In this document: one piece after another, positions 35,451 to 44,225 of the stretch
Layout: every line of letters begins with the position of its first letter
Position numbering within the stretch: position 1 is the first letter of the stretch
Assembly: GCA_934090795.1 (NCBI GenBank)
Contig: CAKOJQ010000006.1
Location: 1-64,000, forward strand
DNA from: an uncultured Bacilli bacterium
GTDB lineage: Bacteria > Bacillota_I > Bacilli_A > RF39 > UBA660
DNA: 64,000 bases
Reading direction: 5' to 3'
Program-made: the position numbers and the translations under genes
Notes under the pieces: generated by a model
Databases searched by the model: none
Told to the model about the DNA's origin: nothing
The model's input: only the letters and a program-made list of their open reading frames with translations

Positions 35451-37843
35451 TGGATTTTAAAAATATTGAAAAGAAATGGCAAGATAAATGGGATGAAGCA
35501 AAATGCTTTGAAGCAAGTAATAATAGTGATAAAGAAAAATATTATTTGTTAATTGAATTTCCTTATCCATCTGGTGCTGGTTTACATGTAGGTCATGTTA
35601 GAAGTTATACGGCGTTAGATGCAATGGCTAGAGTTAAAAGAATGCAAGGATATAATGTTTTGTATCCAATTGGTTGGGATGCTTTTGGTTCTCCTGCTGA
35701 ACAATATGCAATTAAGAATCATGTATATCCATCAAAAATGGTTGAAGATTGTATTAAAACATTTAAACATCAAATTAAATCATTAGGTATATCATTTGAT
35801 TGGAGTAGAGAAATTAATACAAGTGATCCAGAATATTACAAATGGACACAATGGCAATTCCTACAATTTTACAAAGCCGGAATGGCTTATAAAGCTGAAA
35901 AAGAAATTAATTGGTGTCCTAAATGTAAAACTGGACTATCAAATGAAGATGCAGCAGGTGGAGTATGTGAAAGATGTGGTTCTCTAACTACCAAGAAATT
36001 AAAAAATCAATGGATGCTTAAAATGAGTAGCTATGCTGATAGTTTAATAGATGGACTTAAAGATACTAATTTCGCAGAAAAAATTAAAACTGCTCAAATA
36101 AATTGGATAGGAAAAAGTATTGGAGCCGAAGTTAATTTTAAATTTAAAGAACTAGATGAAGAATTAAAGGTATTTACAACGAGATGTGATACTTTATATG
36201 GAGTAACATTTGTAGTAATGTCTCCTGAACATCAATTATTAAATAAGTATAGTGATAAAATTAAAAATATTGATGAACTAAAAGAATATCAAAGAATAAG
36301 TGCATTAAAAAATGAAATCGAAAGAACAGATGCTTCTAAAGAAAAAACAGGTATTAAGTTAGACGGTTTAAGTGTAATTAATCCAGTTAATGGTAAGGAA
36401 ATACCTATTTATGTAAGTGATTATGTTCTTGCTAATTATGGAACTGGAGCAATTATGGCGGTTCCTGCACATGATACTAGAGATTATGCTTTTGCGAAAA
36501 AATTTGATATAGATATTATACCCGTAATTGATGGTGATGTTACAAGTGAAGCATATACTGGAGATGGTGTTCATATTAATTCAGGATTCTTAGATGGACT
36601 TGATAAAGAAACTGCTATTGATAAAATGCTTAATTATTTAGAAGAAAAACATATTGGTAAGAAAACTACTAATTATCGTTTACAAGATTGGATATTTAGT
36701 CGTCAAAGATTTTGGGGTGAACCTATTCCAATGATTGAGTGTCCTAATTGTGGTTGGGTACCAGTACCGGAAAATGAACTACCTTTAGTGCTTCCTGATG
36801 TTCCATCATATGAACCAACCGAAACTGGAGAAAGTCCTCTTGCTAATGTTGAGGAATGGGTTAATGTACCATGTCCTAAATGTGGAAAGATGGCTAAAAG
36901 AGAAACTGACACAATGCCTAACTGGGCTGGATCTAGTTGGTATTTCTTAAGATATATGGATGCTCATAATAAGGATGAATTTGTTTCTAAAGATGCATTA
37001 AAATATTGGGGACAAGTTGATTATTATAATGGTGGTATGGAACATGCTACAAGACATTTGTTATATGCAAGATTTTGGAATCAATTCTTGTATAATCAAG
37101 GCTTAGTTGTTAATAAAGAGCCATTTGCTAAAAGAGTTTCTCATGGTATGATTCTTGGTGAAAATAATGAAAAAATGAGTAAAAGTAAAGGCAATGTGGT
37201 TAATCCAGATGATATGATTAATGAATTTGGTGCAGATGCCCTTAGAACTTATGAAATGTTTATAGGTGATTATACTAAAGATGCTTCTTGGAGTTTAAAT
37301 GGATTAAAAGGATGTAAAAAATTCTTAGATAGAGTTTATCGTTTATATGATAAAGTAGTACCAGGAAATAATTATAATGAAGTATTAGAAAAAAATATTC
37401 ATAAAACTATTAAGAAAGTAACTAATGATTTATTATCTATGAATTATAATACTGCTGTATCTTCATTAATGATTCTTTTAAATGAATATGAAAAGTTAGA
37501 TAAAATTACTACTGCTGATTATAAAGTATTTATTACTTTACTTAATCCGATAGCACCTCATATTACAGAAGAACTTAATGAAAAGTTAGGAAATAACACT
37601 ATGTTAGCTATAGGTACTTGGCCAATATTTGATGAAGAAAAAACTGTTGATACAAGTATTCAAGTGGGTGTTCAAGTTAATGGAAAATTACGTGGAACAA
37701 TTACGGTAAGTGATGATGATACTGAAGATATAATAAAAGAAAAAGCCTTAAACGAAGATAACGTTAAGAAAAATATTATAGATAAAGAAATTGTTAAAAT
37801 AATTGTAGTACCTAAGAGAATTGTAAGCATTGTCGTAAGATAG
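35450..37843 (+). CDS. leuS: Leucyl-tRNA synthetase
   Basis: 797 residues, bacterial class Ia. HIGH-type motif HVGHVRSYTALD (about 48-51), zinc knuckle CPKC...CERCG, editing domain with TTRCDTLYGVTF and GTGAIMAVPAHD, WGQVDYY-GGMEHA, and MSKSKGN. It charges tRNA-Leu and edits norvaline/isoleucine. Controlled by the T-box upstream. Confidence 0.97.
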   Translation: MDFKNIEKKWQDKWDEAKCFEASNNSDKEKYYLLIEFPYPSGAGLHVGHVRSYTALDAMARVKRMQGYNVLYPIGWDAFGSPAEQYAIKNHVYPSKMVEDCIKTFKHQIKSLGISFDWSREINTSDPEYYKWTQWQFLQFYKAGMAYKAEKEINWCPKCKTGLSNEDAAGGVCERCGSLTTKKLKNQWMLKMSSYADSLIDGLKDTNFAEKIKTAQINWIGKSIGAEVNFKFKELDEELKVFTTRCDTLYGVTFVVMSPEHQLLNKYSDKIKNIDELKEYQRISALKNEIERTDASKEKTGIKLDGLSVINPVNGKEIPIYVSDYVLANYGTGAIMAVPAHDTRDYAFAKKFDIDIIPVIDGDVTSEAYTGDGVHINSGFLDGLDKETAIDKMLNYLEEKHIGKKTTNYRLQDWIFSRQRFWGEPIPMIECPNCGWVPVPENELPLVLPDVPSYEPTETGESPLANVEEWVNVPCPKCGKMAKRETDTMPNWAGSSWYFLRYMDAHNKDEFVSKDALKYWGQVDYYNGGMEHATRHLLYARFWNQFLYNQGLVVNKEPFAKRVSHGMILGENNEKMSKSKGNVVNPDDMINEFGADALRTYEMFIGDYTKDASWSLNGLKGCKKFLDRVYRLYDKVVPGNNYNEVLEKNIHKTIKKVTNDLLSMNYNTAVSSLMILLNEYEKLDKITTADYKVFITLLNPIAPHITEELNEKLGNNTMLAIGTWPIFDEEKTVDTSIQVGVQVNGKLRGTITVSDDDTEDIIKEKALNEDNVKKNIIDKEIVKIIVVPKRIVSIVVR

Positions 37844-37852
37844 TGCTTTTTT
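37826..37852 (+). terminator. Terminator overlapping the leuS stop
   Basis: 9-bp stem AGCATTGTC/GATAGTGCT with a GTAA loop and TTTTTTTA. Confidence 0.75.
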
Positions 37853-37859
37853 ATATAAA

Positions 37860-37912
37860 TATTAGTGTGAAACTTTTTGCTTAAATTTATACAAAAAAGT
37901 TTCACACTAATA
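37860..37912. repeat. 19-bp perfect inverted repeat upstream of the fic gene
   Basis: Arms 37860-37878 and 37894-37912 (core ATTAGTGTGAAACTTTTT and its complement) are separated by 15 bases. The right arm contains TTTCAC, which lies 17 bp from TATAAT (37923-37928) and could be the -35 of the fic promoter. There is no T-run on either side to make it a standard terminator. Confidence 0.75.
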
Positions 37913-37947
37913 AAAAAAGTAGTATAATGATATCAGAGGTGCTATAT

Positions 37948-38889
37948 ATGGATAACAAAATGCAAATACTAAATTTAATAAATCAAAAGGAATTGTTAGA
38001 ATTTGAATTAAATAAACTTGTGTATGGAGCAGTAGAAATTAGAGAAAAAGATAATAAAAAATATATCTACACACATATTAAAGAAGATGGACTACAATCA
38101 ACCAAATATATTGGAGAATACAATGAAACTCTTTATAATTTAATTTTAAATAATAACGTAAAAGCAAAAGATATAAAAAAAACAATTAGAACTATTGAGA
38201 AACAATTAAAAGAATTAAATTATGTTGATGAAGAACTATCAGTGGAAGTATCAAGAAATATTGATTTTGCAAAAAAACATTTAGCTGATACAATATATAA
38301 ACAAGCAATTTTAGAAGGTGTTGCAACAACTTTATCAGATACTGAAAGTATTATCGAAGGCGGCAAAGTAAATGATATGTCATCTGAAGATATAATGAAA
38401 GTAGTAAATCTTAAACATGCATGGGAGTTTATTCTTAATAAAAATGTAATACTTAGTAAGTCAGATTATAACGTTTTATGTACAATAAATAAATTGATTG
38501 AAGAAGGGTTTTATTATAATGCGGGACAATTAAGAACTACGCCAGTAAAAATTGGTGGAACAAATTGGATTCCTGATATACCTATTGAATCACAAATAAA
38601 AGAAGAATTAAATAATATATTAGAAACTAAAGAAAATGATGTTGATAAAGCTATAAATCTACTCTTATATACAGTAAAAAAACAAATGTTTCTTGATGGA
38701 AATAAAAGAGCCTCTGTAATATTTGCTAATCATTATTTGATAGGCAAAGGAAAAGGAATAATAGTAATTCCTGTTGAAAAAATTGAGCAGTATAAAACTT
38801 TACTCATTAAATATTACGAAACAAATAATAATACCGAAATAAAAAGTTTTTTAATAAATGAATGTTACATTAATATTTATATAAAATAA
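37948..38889 (+). CDS. Fic/DOC-family protein with Gln in place of the catalytic His
   Basis: 313 residues. The core motif reads QMFLDGNKRA where most Fic proteins have H-x-F-x-(D/E)-G-N-(G/K)-R, so the general-base His is Gln. An upstream HAWEFILNK and the C-terminal GKGIIVIP support the Fic fold. Active Fic proteins transfer AMP to target proteins. This one may be inactive, or use another mechanism. Start ATG 37948 after AGAGGTG. An inverted repeat overlaps its promoter. Confidence 0.8.
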   Translation: MDNKMQILNLINQKELLEFELNKLVYGAVEIREKDNKKYIYTHIKEDGLQSTKYIGEYNETLYNLILNNNVKAKDIKKTIRTIEKQLKELNYVDEELSVEVSRNIDFAKKHLADTIYKQAILEGVATTLSDTESIIEGGKVNDMSSEDIMKVVNLKHAWEFILNKNVILSKSDYNVLCTINKLIEEGFYYNAGQLRTTPVKIGGTNWIPDIPIESQIKEELNNILETKENDVDKAINLLLYTVKKQMFLDGNKRASVIFANHYLIGKGKGIIVIPVEKIEQYKTLLIKYYETNNNTEIKSFLINECYINIYIK

Positions 38890-38913
38890 ACACTACCTTA
38901 ACTCGTAGTGTTT
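38888..38913. terminator. Bidirectional terminator between fic and the dGTPase-like gene
   Basis: A perfect 9-bp stem AAACACTAC/GTAGTGTTT with an 8-base loop between converging genes; it overlaps the minus-strand stop. Confidence 0.65.
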
Positions 38914-40011
38914 ATATTCGTTTAAGAAGTATTCATCGGTCATTCCAGCAATATAATCGATAACAACTCTTTCATTAGAAGTATTATTTTTGTAATCGTT
39001 ATTCATTGGTAAATAAAATTTAGAATATATCTTGGAATTTAAGTCTTTTTCTTTTAAAGATATTAATAAATTATCAAATAGGTATTCAAATTTATGTTTA
39101 ATCTCGTCTAATTCTTTGTTGGTATAAATTTTATCATAAATATTTTCATAATTAAATTTTTTTAGATTAACTATTGCGTTAAATATTTTATCATCCACAC
39201 ATATATAATCCTTGTCTAAACTATTTTGAACAACATTAGTTATAATTGAATTAACAATTTCACGATTAGTTGTTCCTAAAACATCAGATATCTCCTTAGG
39301 AATATCTTTTTTATTAAATAAACCTAATTTTTCAGCATCTTCAATATCTCTTCCTAAATAAGCAATAATATCAGATAATCTTACAATACAACCTTCTAAA
39401 GTCATTGGAACTAAAGATTTAACATATTTTGGAATATTATAACAATTATTATAATCATTTAGAAAATCATCAATACTTTTCTTTTTAGGCCTATATTCCC
39501 TAAGTTCCAATTCACCATTATGACATAAAATTCCATCTAATACCTGCACACTTAAATTTAATCCCTCACCATTATTTTCAAGAACCATTAAATTTCTAAC
39601 ACTTTGAACATTATGATTAAAATATTCCTCATTATGTTTTAAACTAATATCATTTAAAAATCTTTCACCAACATGTCCATAAGGAACATGTCCTAAATCA
39701 TGTCCTAATGCAATAGCCTCAATTAAATCCTCATTTAATGATAAAGCCCTTCCAATAGAACGAGCAATTTTAGCAACTAATTGAACGTGTATGCTTCTTC
39801 TTGAAACATTGTCATTTGTTGGTAACGTAAAAACCTGAGTTTTACCAATATATCTAGTATATGAAGAAGAGTAGATAATACGATCAGTATCCCTAAAAAA
39901 ATTAGGTCTAATATCAGGAATATAATCTTTAAATCTTATTGATTCTTTATCAAAAGTTGCATACTTAGAATAATTTTCTTCATGTTTAAGCATTATATCT
40001 TTTATTTCCAT
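38893..40011 (-). CDS. HD-domain dGTP triphosphohydrolase-like protein
   Basis: 372 residues. RDTDRIIYSSSYTRYIGKTQ, HVQLVAKIARSIGRAL, and GHDLGHVPYGHVGE (HD metal site) are characteristic of deoxyguanosinetriphosphate triphosphohydrolases, which hydrolyse dNTP to nucleoside and triphosphate. It starts 2 bases after the stop of the LtaS-like gene, so the two are cotranscribed. Confidence 0.88.
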   Translation of the reverse strand: MEIKDIMLKHEENYSKYATFDKESIRFKDYIPDIRPNFFRDTDRIIYSSSYTRYIGKTQVFTLPTNDNVSRRSIHVQLVAKIARSIGRALSLNEDLIEAIALGHDLGHVPYGHVGERFLNDISLKHNEEYFNHNVQSVRNLMVLENNGEGLNLSVQVLDGILCHNGELELREYRPKKKSIDDFLNDYNNCYNIPKYVKSLVPMTLEGCIVRLSDIIAYLGRDIEDAEKLGLFNKKDIPKEISDVLGTTNREIVNSIITNVVQNSLDKDYICVDDKIFNAIVNLKKFNYENIYDKIYTNKELDEIKHKFEYLFDNLLISLKEKDLNSKIYSKFYLPMNNDYKNNTSNERVVIDYIAGMTDEYFLNEYKHYELR

Positions 40012-40013
40012 AG

Positions 40014-41954
40014 TTAACTCTCCTTATTAAATAATTTGCGATAATAATCAGTATCTAATATATTTTTAGAAATCACATATTTGTTATAAACTATTTGATT
40101 TATTGTTTCAACATAGTTATCATCTATATCATCACTATAAGCAGTAAACTTTTTAGTAGCAGCATTATATTTGCCTTTTTCAGTTATCCATGAACGATCA
40201 TTAAATATTACTAATCCATCATTATCAGATAGTAAATCAGTTCCCATTAATAATCTTGAATCATATATAGTGCCAAAAAGATTTAACACAGTAGGTAAGA
40301 TATCTAAACTTTCTCCCAATTTATCAACTTCGACAGTTTTGGTAAGTTTGCTATTATATATTATTAAATTATTTTTATGAATATCAAATTTTTCATCTTC
40401 AATATCCATTACTTCTTTCATTTGATTAGTAGTTAATCCATAAGGATAATGATCAGCCGATAGAACAATTACAGTATCATCTAAAATACCTTTTTCCTCT
40501 AACTTATTTAATAATTTCTCCAAAGCCTTATCAAGTTCAATTTGTGCAGCAATATAAGCTTTAATAGCATCACTATATGGTAAATCTTTAACAGCATCTT
40601 TATTTTTATAAGACATATTATTACCCATAAAGTTATATTCAAGGTGTCCACTAATAGTCATATAATAAGTCATAAAATGTTCATCACTTGAGTACATATC
40701 AAATGTTGCATTAATCATTTCTAAATCACTTTGAGGCCACTTCTTACAATTCATCCCTTTAATTTTTTCTAATCCATTACCACAAGCCATATAAGTTTGA
40801 TATCCCATATTAGGATGAGATAAATGTCTATTATAGTATTTATAAGTTCCATCATGAAATGCATAAGTTTTATACCCTAAACTAGAGAAGACATTACCAT
40901 AAGAATAAGGTAAATAATTTTTACTAGATTTAGAAAAAGACCAAACACTTTCTTTAGGAAGCAAACTATTTAAAGTAACATACTCTCCATCAGATGTTGA
41001 TACATAATATACAGGAGTATAAAAGTTAGTGAATTTAAAACTAGAATTAACAAGTTTATATAAAGTAGGAGTTAAATCTTTATTAACAGCAATAGGACTA
41101 AAAGCTTCAGCTGTAATTGAAATTAAATTTTTACCCTTAAATATACCAGTATATTTATTCTTATTAGTTGGAGTAATGGTACTAAAATATTCTTCTATAC
41201 TTTTAATATCTTTATTTGTTTCATTAGAAGCAAGTTCATTAAAATCAATATCAGTTATATTGTATTTCTTAGAATTATCTATTATAACTTCATCACTTGG
41301 TTTTATTGTAGTAACATTATCTTCATCAAAACCAAATAAAGATCTTTCTAAATCTAATCTTAAAGTTGTAAGTATTCCAAACTTTTGAGCAGTTTGATTT
41401 GGTACATGTTTATGAAAATATAAATTATTAGCGCTATAAATCTCATTACCATCAATATTCAATGATAATAAAGTTAAAATAAATAATATAACTAAAACTA
41501 TTCCTTTAATAACTAATTCTTTAATATTTAAAACATTTGCCTCTCTATATTTATGTAATATAATATTTAAAGGAATAGGTATAAATAATAAAATAATACC
41601 AAATATATTTTCTTTAATAACCTTAATTATGGCACTTAAGAAACCAAATACTTGTCCACCATGAAAGATAGAGTAGATACTTAAAGTATTTCCATAAAAC
41701 TTAAAATTAGTAAAATAAGCAATAAATAAAATACTTAAGAAAGAATTTATAAATATATTTAACCACTTATTTATATTTTTATTTTTTGTTATTGAACAAA
41801 CTATATCTATAAAAAATGTATTTATTAAACTAAATAAAAGAATAAAAAATACCTCATTTATACTAAAACTTTTAAATATTAATATATGATAAATTATCTC
41901 TAAATATAAAATATTTAATAAATTCATCATATAATTCTTAATTATTAACTTCAT
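40014..41954 (-). CDS. LtaS-family sulfatase (lipoteichoic acid synthase-like)
   Basis: 646 residues. About five membrane segments in the first 180 residues, then an extracellular sulfatase-fold domain: FYTPVYYVSTSDGEYVTLNS holds the nucleophilic Thr region, FHDGTYKYYNRH, and SADHYPYG the metal site. Such enzymes polymerise glycerol-phosphate from phosphatidylglycerol, which PgsA (53649) would supply. I use ATG 41954 after AAGGTGA rather than GTG 41966. Confidence 0.85.
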   Translation of the reverse strand: MKLIIKNYMMNLLNILYLEIIYHILIFKSFSINEVFFILLFSLINTFFIDIVCSITKNKNINKWLNIFINSFLSILFIAYFTNFKFYGNTLSIYSIFHGGQVFGFLSAIIKVIKENIFGIILLFIPIPLNIILHKYREANVLNIKELVIKGIVLVILFILTLLSLNIDGNEIYSANNLYFHKHVPNQTAQKFGILTTLRLDLERSLFGFDEDNVTTIKPSDEVIIDNSKKYNITDIDFNELASNETNKDIKSIEEYFSTITPTNKNKYTGIFKGKNLISITAEAFSPIAVNKDLTPTLYKLVNSSFKFTNFYTPVYYVSTSDGEYVTLNSLLPKESVWSFSKSSKNYLPYSYGNVFSSLGYKTYAFHDGTYKYYNRHLSHPNMGYQTYMACGNGLEKIKGMNCKKWPQSDLEMINATFDMYSSDEHFMTYYMTISGHLEYNFMGNNMSYKNKDAVKDLPYSDAIKAYIAAQIELDKALEKLLNKLEEKGILDDTVIVLSADHYPYGLTTNQMKEVMDIEDEKFDIHKNNLIIYNSKLTKTVEVDKLGESLDILPTVLNLFGTIYDSRLLMGTDLLSDNDGLVIFNDRSWITEKGKYNAATKKFTAYSDDIDDNYVETINQIVYNKYVISKNILDTDYYRKLFNKES

Positions 41955-42094
41955 AATTCCAATCACCTTATTTGTATTTTAACATTTTTTTCCTATTAAA
42001 GTATATGTTTATTTAGCAAAAAAATTTTGCTTACATTTTTTAAAAATTTATGTTATAAAATATAAGGCTAATTAAAAAGGAGAGGATGTTTATT

Positions 42095-44071
42095 ATGAAA
42101 AAGAATGATTTAGCTACAGAAAAAATAAATAAATTAATAATCTCATTTGCGATTCCATGTGTAATTAGTATGATAATTAATTCTATTTATAATATTGTTG
42201 ATCAAATATTTATTGGAAAGGGAGTTGGAACCTTAGGTAATGCGGCTACTAACGTTATATTTCCCTTAGTTATTTTAGCAAGTGCGATAGCAGGTTTAAT
42301 TGGAAATGGTGCTGCTGCTAACTTTTCATTAAGACTTGGAGAAGGAAATAAAGATAATGCTAAGAAAAGTGTTGGAGAAGCAATAACTTTATCATTTATA
42401 ATATCTCTTATTTTTACTTTAATAAGTTTTATTCTATTACCTAAATTATTATATTTCTTTGGTTGTACCGAAAATGTATATAGTTACGCTTATAATTACG
42501 GAAAAATTATTTTAATTGGTATGCCATTTATGATTGTATATTCTGCTTTTTCTAATATAATTAGAGCAGATGGTTCACCAAAGTATTCAATGATTATGCT
42601 TATTATAGGCGCTATTATTAATATTATCTTAGATCCTGTATTTATTTTTGGATTTAACTTAGGAGTTAAAGGAGGAGCTATTGCAACTGTTATAGGTCAA
42701 ATAGTATCTTTCATAATTGCAATTATTTATTTAAAGAAGTTTAAAACTATTAAATTAGAACATGATGATTTTAAATTATCAAAAAATATCTTTAAGATAT
42801 TATCACTTGGATTATCTTCATTTATTACTCAATTAACAATTTTAGTTTTATTCGTATTTATGAATAATATTATGACTAAATTTGGAGCAAAAAGTGTATA
42901 TGGAGCAGATATTCCTTTATCAGTATATGGTGTTTTAAGTAAAATAAATAGTATTTATGTATCTATCATATTGGGTGTATCAATTGGAGTTCAACCAATT
43001 ATTGGCTTTAATTTTGGTGCTGGAAACATAGATAGAGTTAAAGAAGTACTTAAAAAAGTAATAATTTTAAATTTCATAATAGGTATAGTATTTAATATTA
43101 TTTTATATTGTTTTCCTAAAGAAATAGTAAGTATATTTATTACAAGTAGTGATGCTAATTATGACTTATTTATGGAATTTGCTGTCTTAATGTGTAAAAC
43201 ATTCTTTATGGTATGTGCATTAAATGCCGTAGAAATGACTACAAGCATAGTTATTCAAAGTTTAGGTCATGTAAAGAAAGCAACTGCTGTATCATTTATT
43301 AGACAAATAATTTTATTAATACCGATATCTCTATTACTATGTATTACTTTTAATAAAGGAATATATGGTGTCTTAGATGCCGGTAGAATTTCTGATAGTA
43401 TAACTTTTGTAATTGCTTTAATATTATATATAAGTGAGTATAAAGGATTATCTAAACTTAAAGTTGATGTTATAAATGAAAACTCTAATAACGAAAGTAA
43501 ATATGTTGGTAAGAAAATAATTATTACTATTGGTAGAGAGTATGGTTCTGGTGGACACTATGTTGGAAAGCTACTTGCTAAAAAATTAGGCGTTAACTTC
43601 TACGATAAAAATATTATTTCATTAGTTAGTAAAGAATCTGGTTTATCTAAAAATTATATTGCCAGTAATGAAGAAAGTTTAAATAACGCTAAATATGAAA
43701 GCAACAATGATAATTTAATATTTATTGCTGAATCAAAAGTAATTAAAAAGATTGCTAAAACAGAATCTTGTGTAATTGTTGGTAGATGTGCTGATTATAT
43801 TTTAGATGGTAACAAAGATGTCTTAAAAGTATTCTTATATAGTGATGAAGCAAGTAAAATAAATAGATGTGTTAAATATTATGGAATTTCTAAAAATAAA
43901 GCTTTAAATGAAATTAAGAAAATAGATAAAGAAAGAAGTAAACATTATAATTTCTATACTAATAAAGAATGGGGTAATGTTTCTAATTATGACCTACTTA
44001 TTAATGTTGATAAATATGGAGTAGAATCTACTGCCGATCTAATTTATAACTATATCATAAACAAAAAATAA
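42095..44071 (+). CDS. MATE efflux transporter fused to a cytidylate kinase-like domain
   Basis: 658 residues. Residues 1 to about 450 are a MATE transporter with 12 membrane segments (ADGSPKYSM, GVQPIIGFNFGAGN). After a short Asn/Ser-rich linker, residues about 465-658 form a P-loop kinase of the cytidylate-kinase-like family: IITIGREYGSGGHYVGKLLA, NFYDKNII, CVIVGRCADYIL. In many Firmicutes these are separate adjacent genes; here one frame runs through both with no stop. The fusion suggests cytoplasmic sensing or phosphorylation linked to transport, which is inferred. Start ATG 42095 after AAAGGAGAGG. Confidence 0.88.
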   Translation: MKKNDLATEKINKLIISFAIPCVISMIINSIYNIVDQIFIGKGVGTLGNAATNVIFPLVILASAIAGLIGNGAAANFSLRLGEGNKDNAKKSVGEAITLSFIISLIFTLISFILLPKLLYFFGCTENVYSYAYNYGKIILIGMPFMIVYSAFSNIIRADGSPKYSMIMLIIGAIINIILDPVFIFGFNLGVKGGAIATVIGQIVSFIIAIIYLKKFKTIKLEHDDFKLSKNIFKILSLGLSSFITQLTILVLFVFMNNIMTKFGAKSVYGADIPLSVYGVLSKINSIYVSIILGVSIGVQPIIGFNFGAGNIDRVKEVLKKVIILNFIIGIVFNIILYCFPKEIVSIFITSSDANYDLFMEFAVLMCKTFFMVCALNAVEMTTSIVIQSLGHVKKATAVSFIRQIILLIPISLLLCITFNKGIYGVLDAGRISDSITFVIALILYISEYKGLSKLKVDVINENSNNESKYVGKKIIITIGREYGSGGHYVGKLLAKKLGVNFYDKNIISLVSKESGLSKNYIASNEESLNNAKYESNNDNLIFIAESKVIKKIAKTESCVIVGRCADYILDGNKDVLKVFLYSDEASKINRCVKYYGISKNKALNEIKKIDKERSKHYNFYTNKEWGNVSNYDLLINVDKYGVESTADLIYNYIINKK

Positions 44072-44083
44072 TAATTTATTATC

Positions 44084-44112
44084 AAAGGTAACTTAACGGT
44101 TATCTTTTTTAG
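44084..44112 (+). terminator. Terminator after the MATE fusion gene
   Basis: AAGGTAAC/GGTTATCTT imperfect stem with TTTTTT tail. Confidence 0.6.
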
Positions 44113-44168
44113 TGCTTAAACAAAATATAATATAAATTCAAAAACTATGTAAACGAATGTTTGTATGC

Positions 44169-44196
44169 TTGACGGGGGGGCTTTTAGAGTTATAAT
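44169..44196 (+). promoter_or_regulatory. G-tract promoter of surface protein gene (copy 3)
   Basis: TTGACG (44169-44174) and TATAAT (44191-44196), 16-bp spacer, seven G (44174-44180), then CTTTTAGAGT. AAACGAATGTTT (44151-44162), an AAAC-N4-GTTT palindrome, lies 6 bp upstream of the -35. Nearly identical in layout to the promoter at 108-135. Confidence 0.85.
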
Positions 44197-44225
44197 TTCA
44201 CTAGGATAAAGGTGAATTAAGGAAA

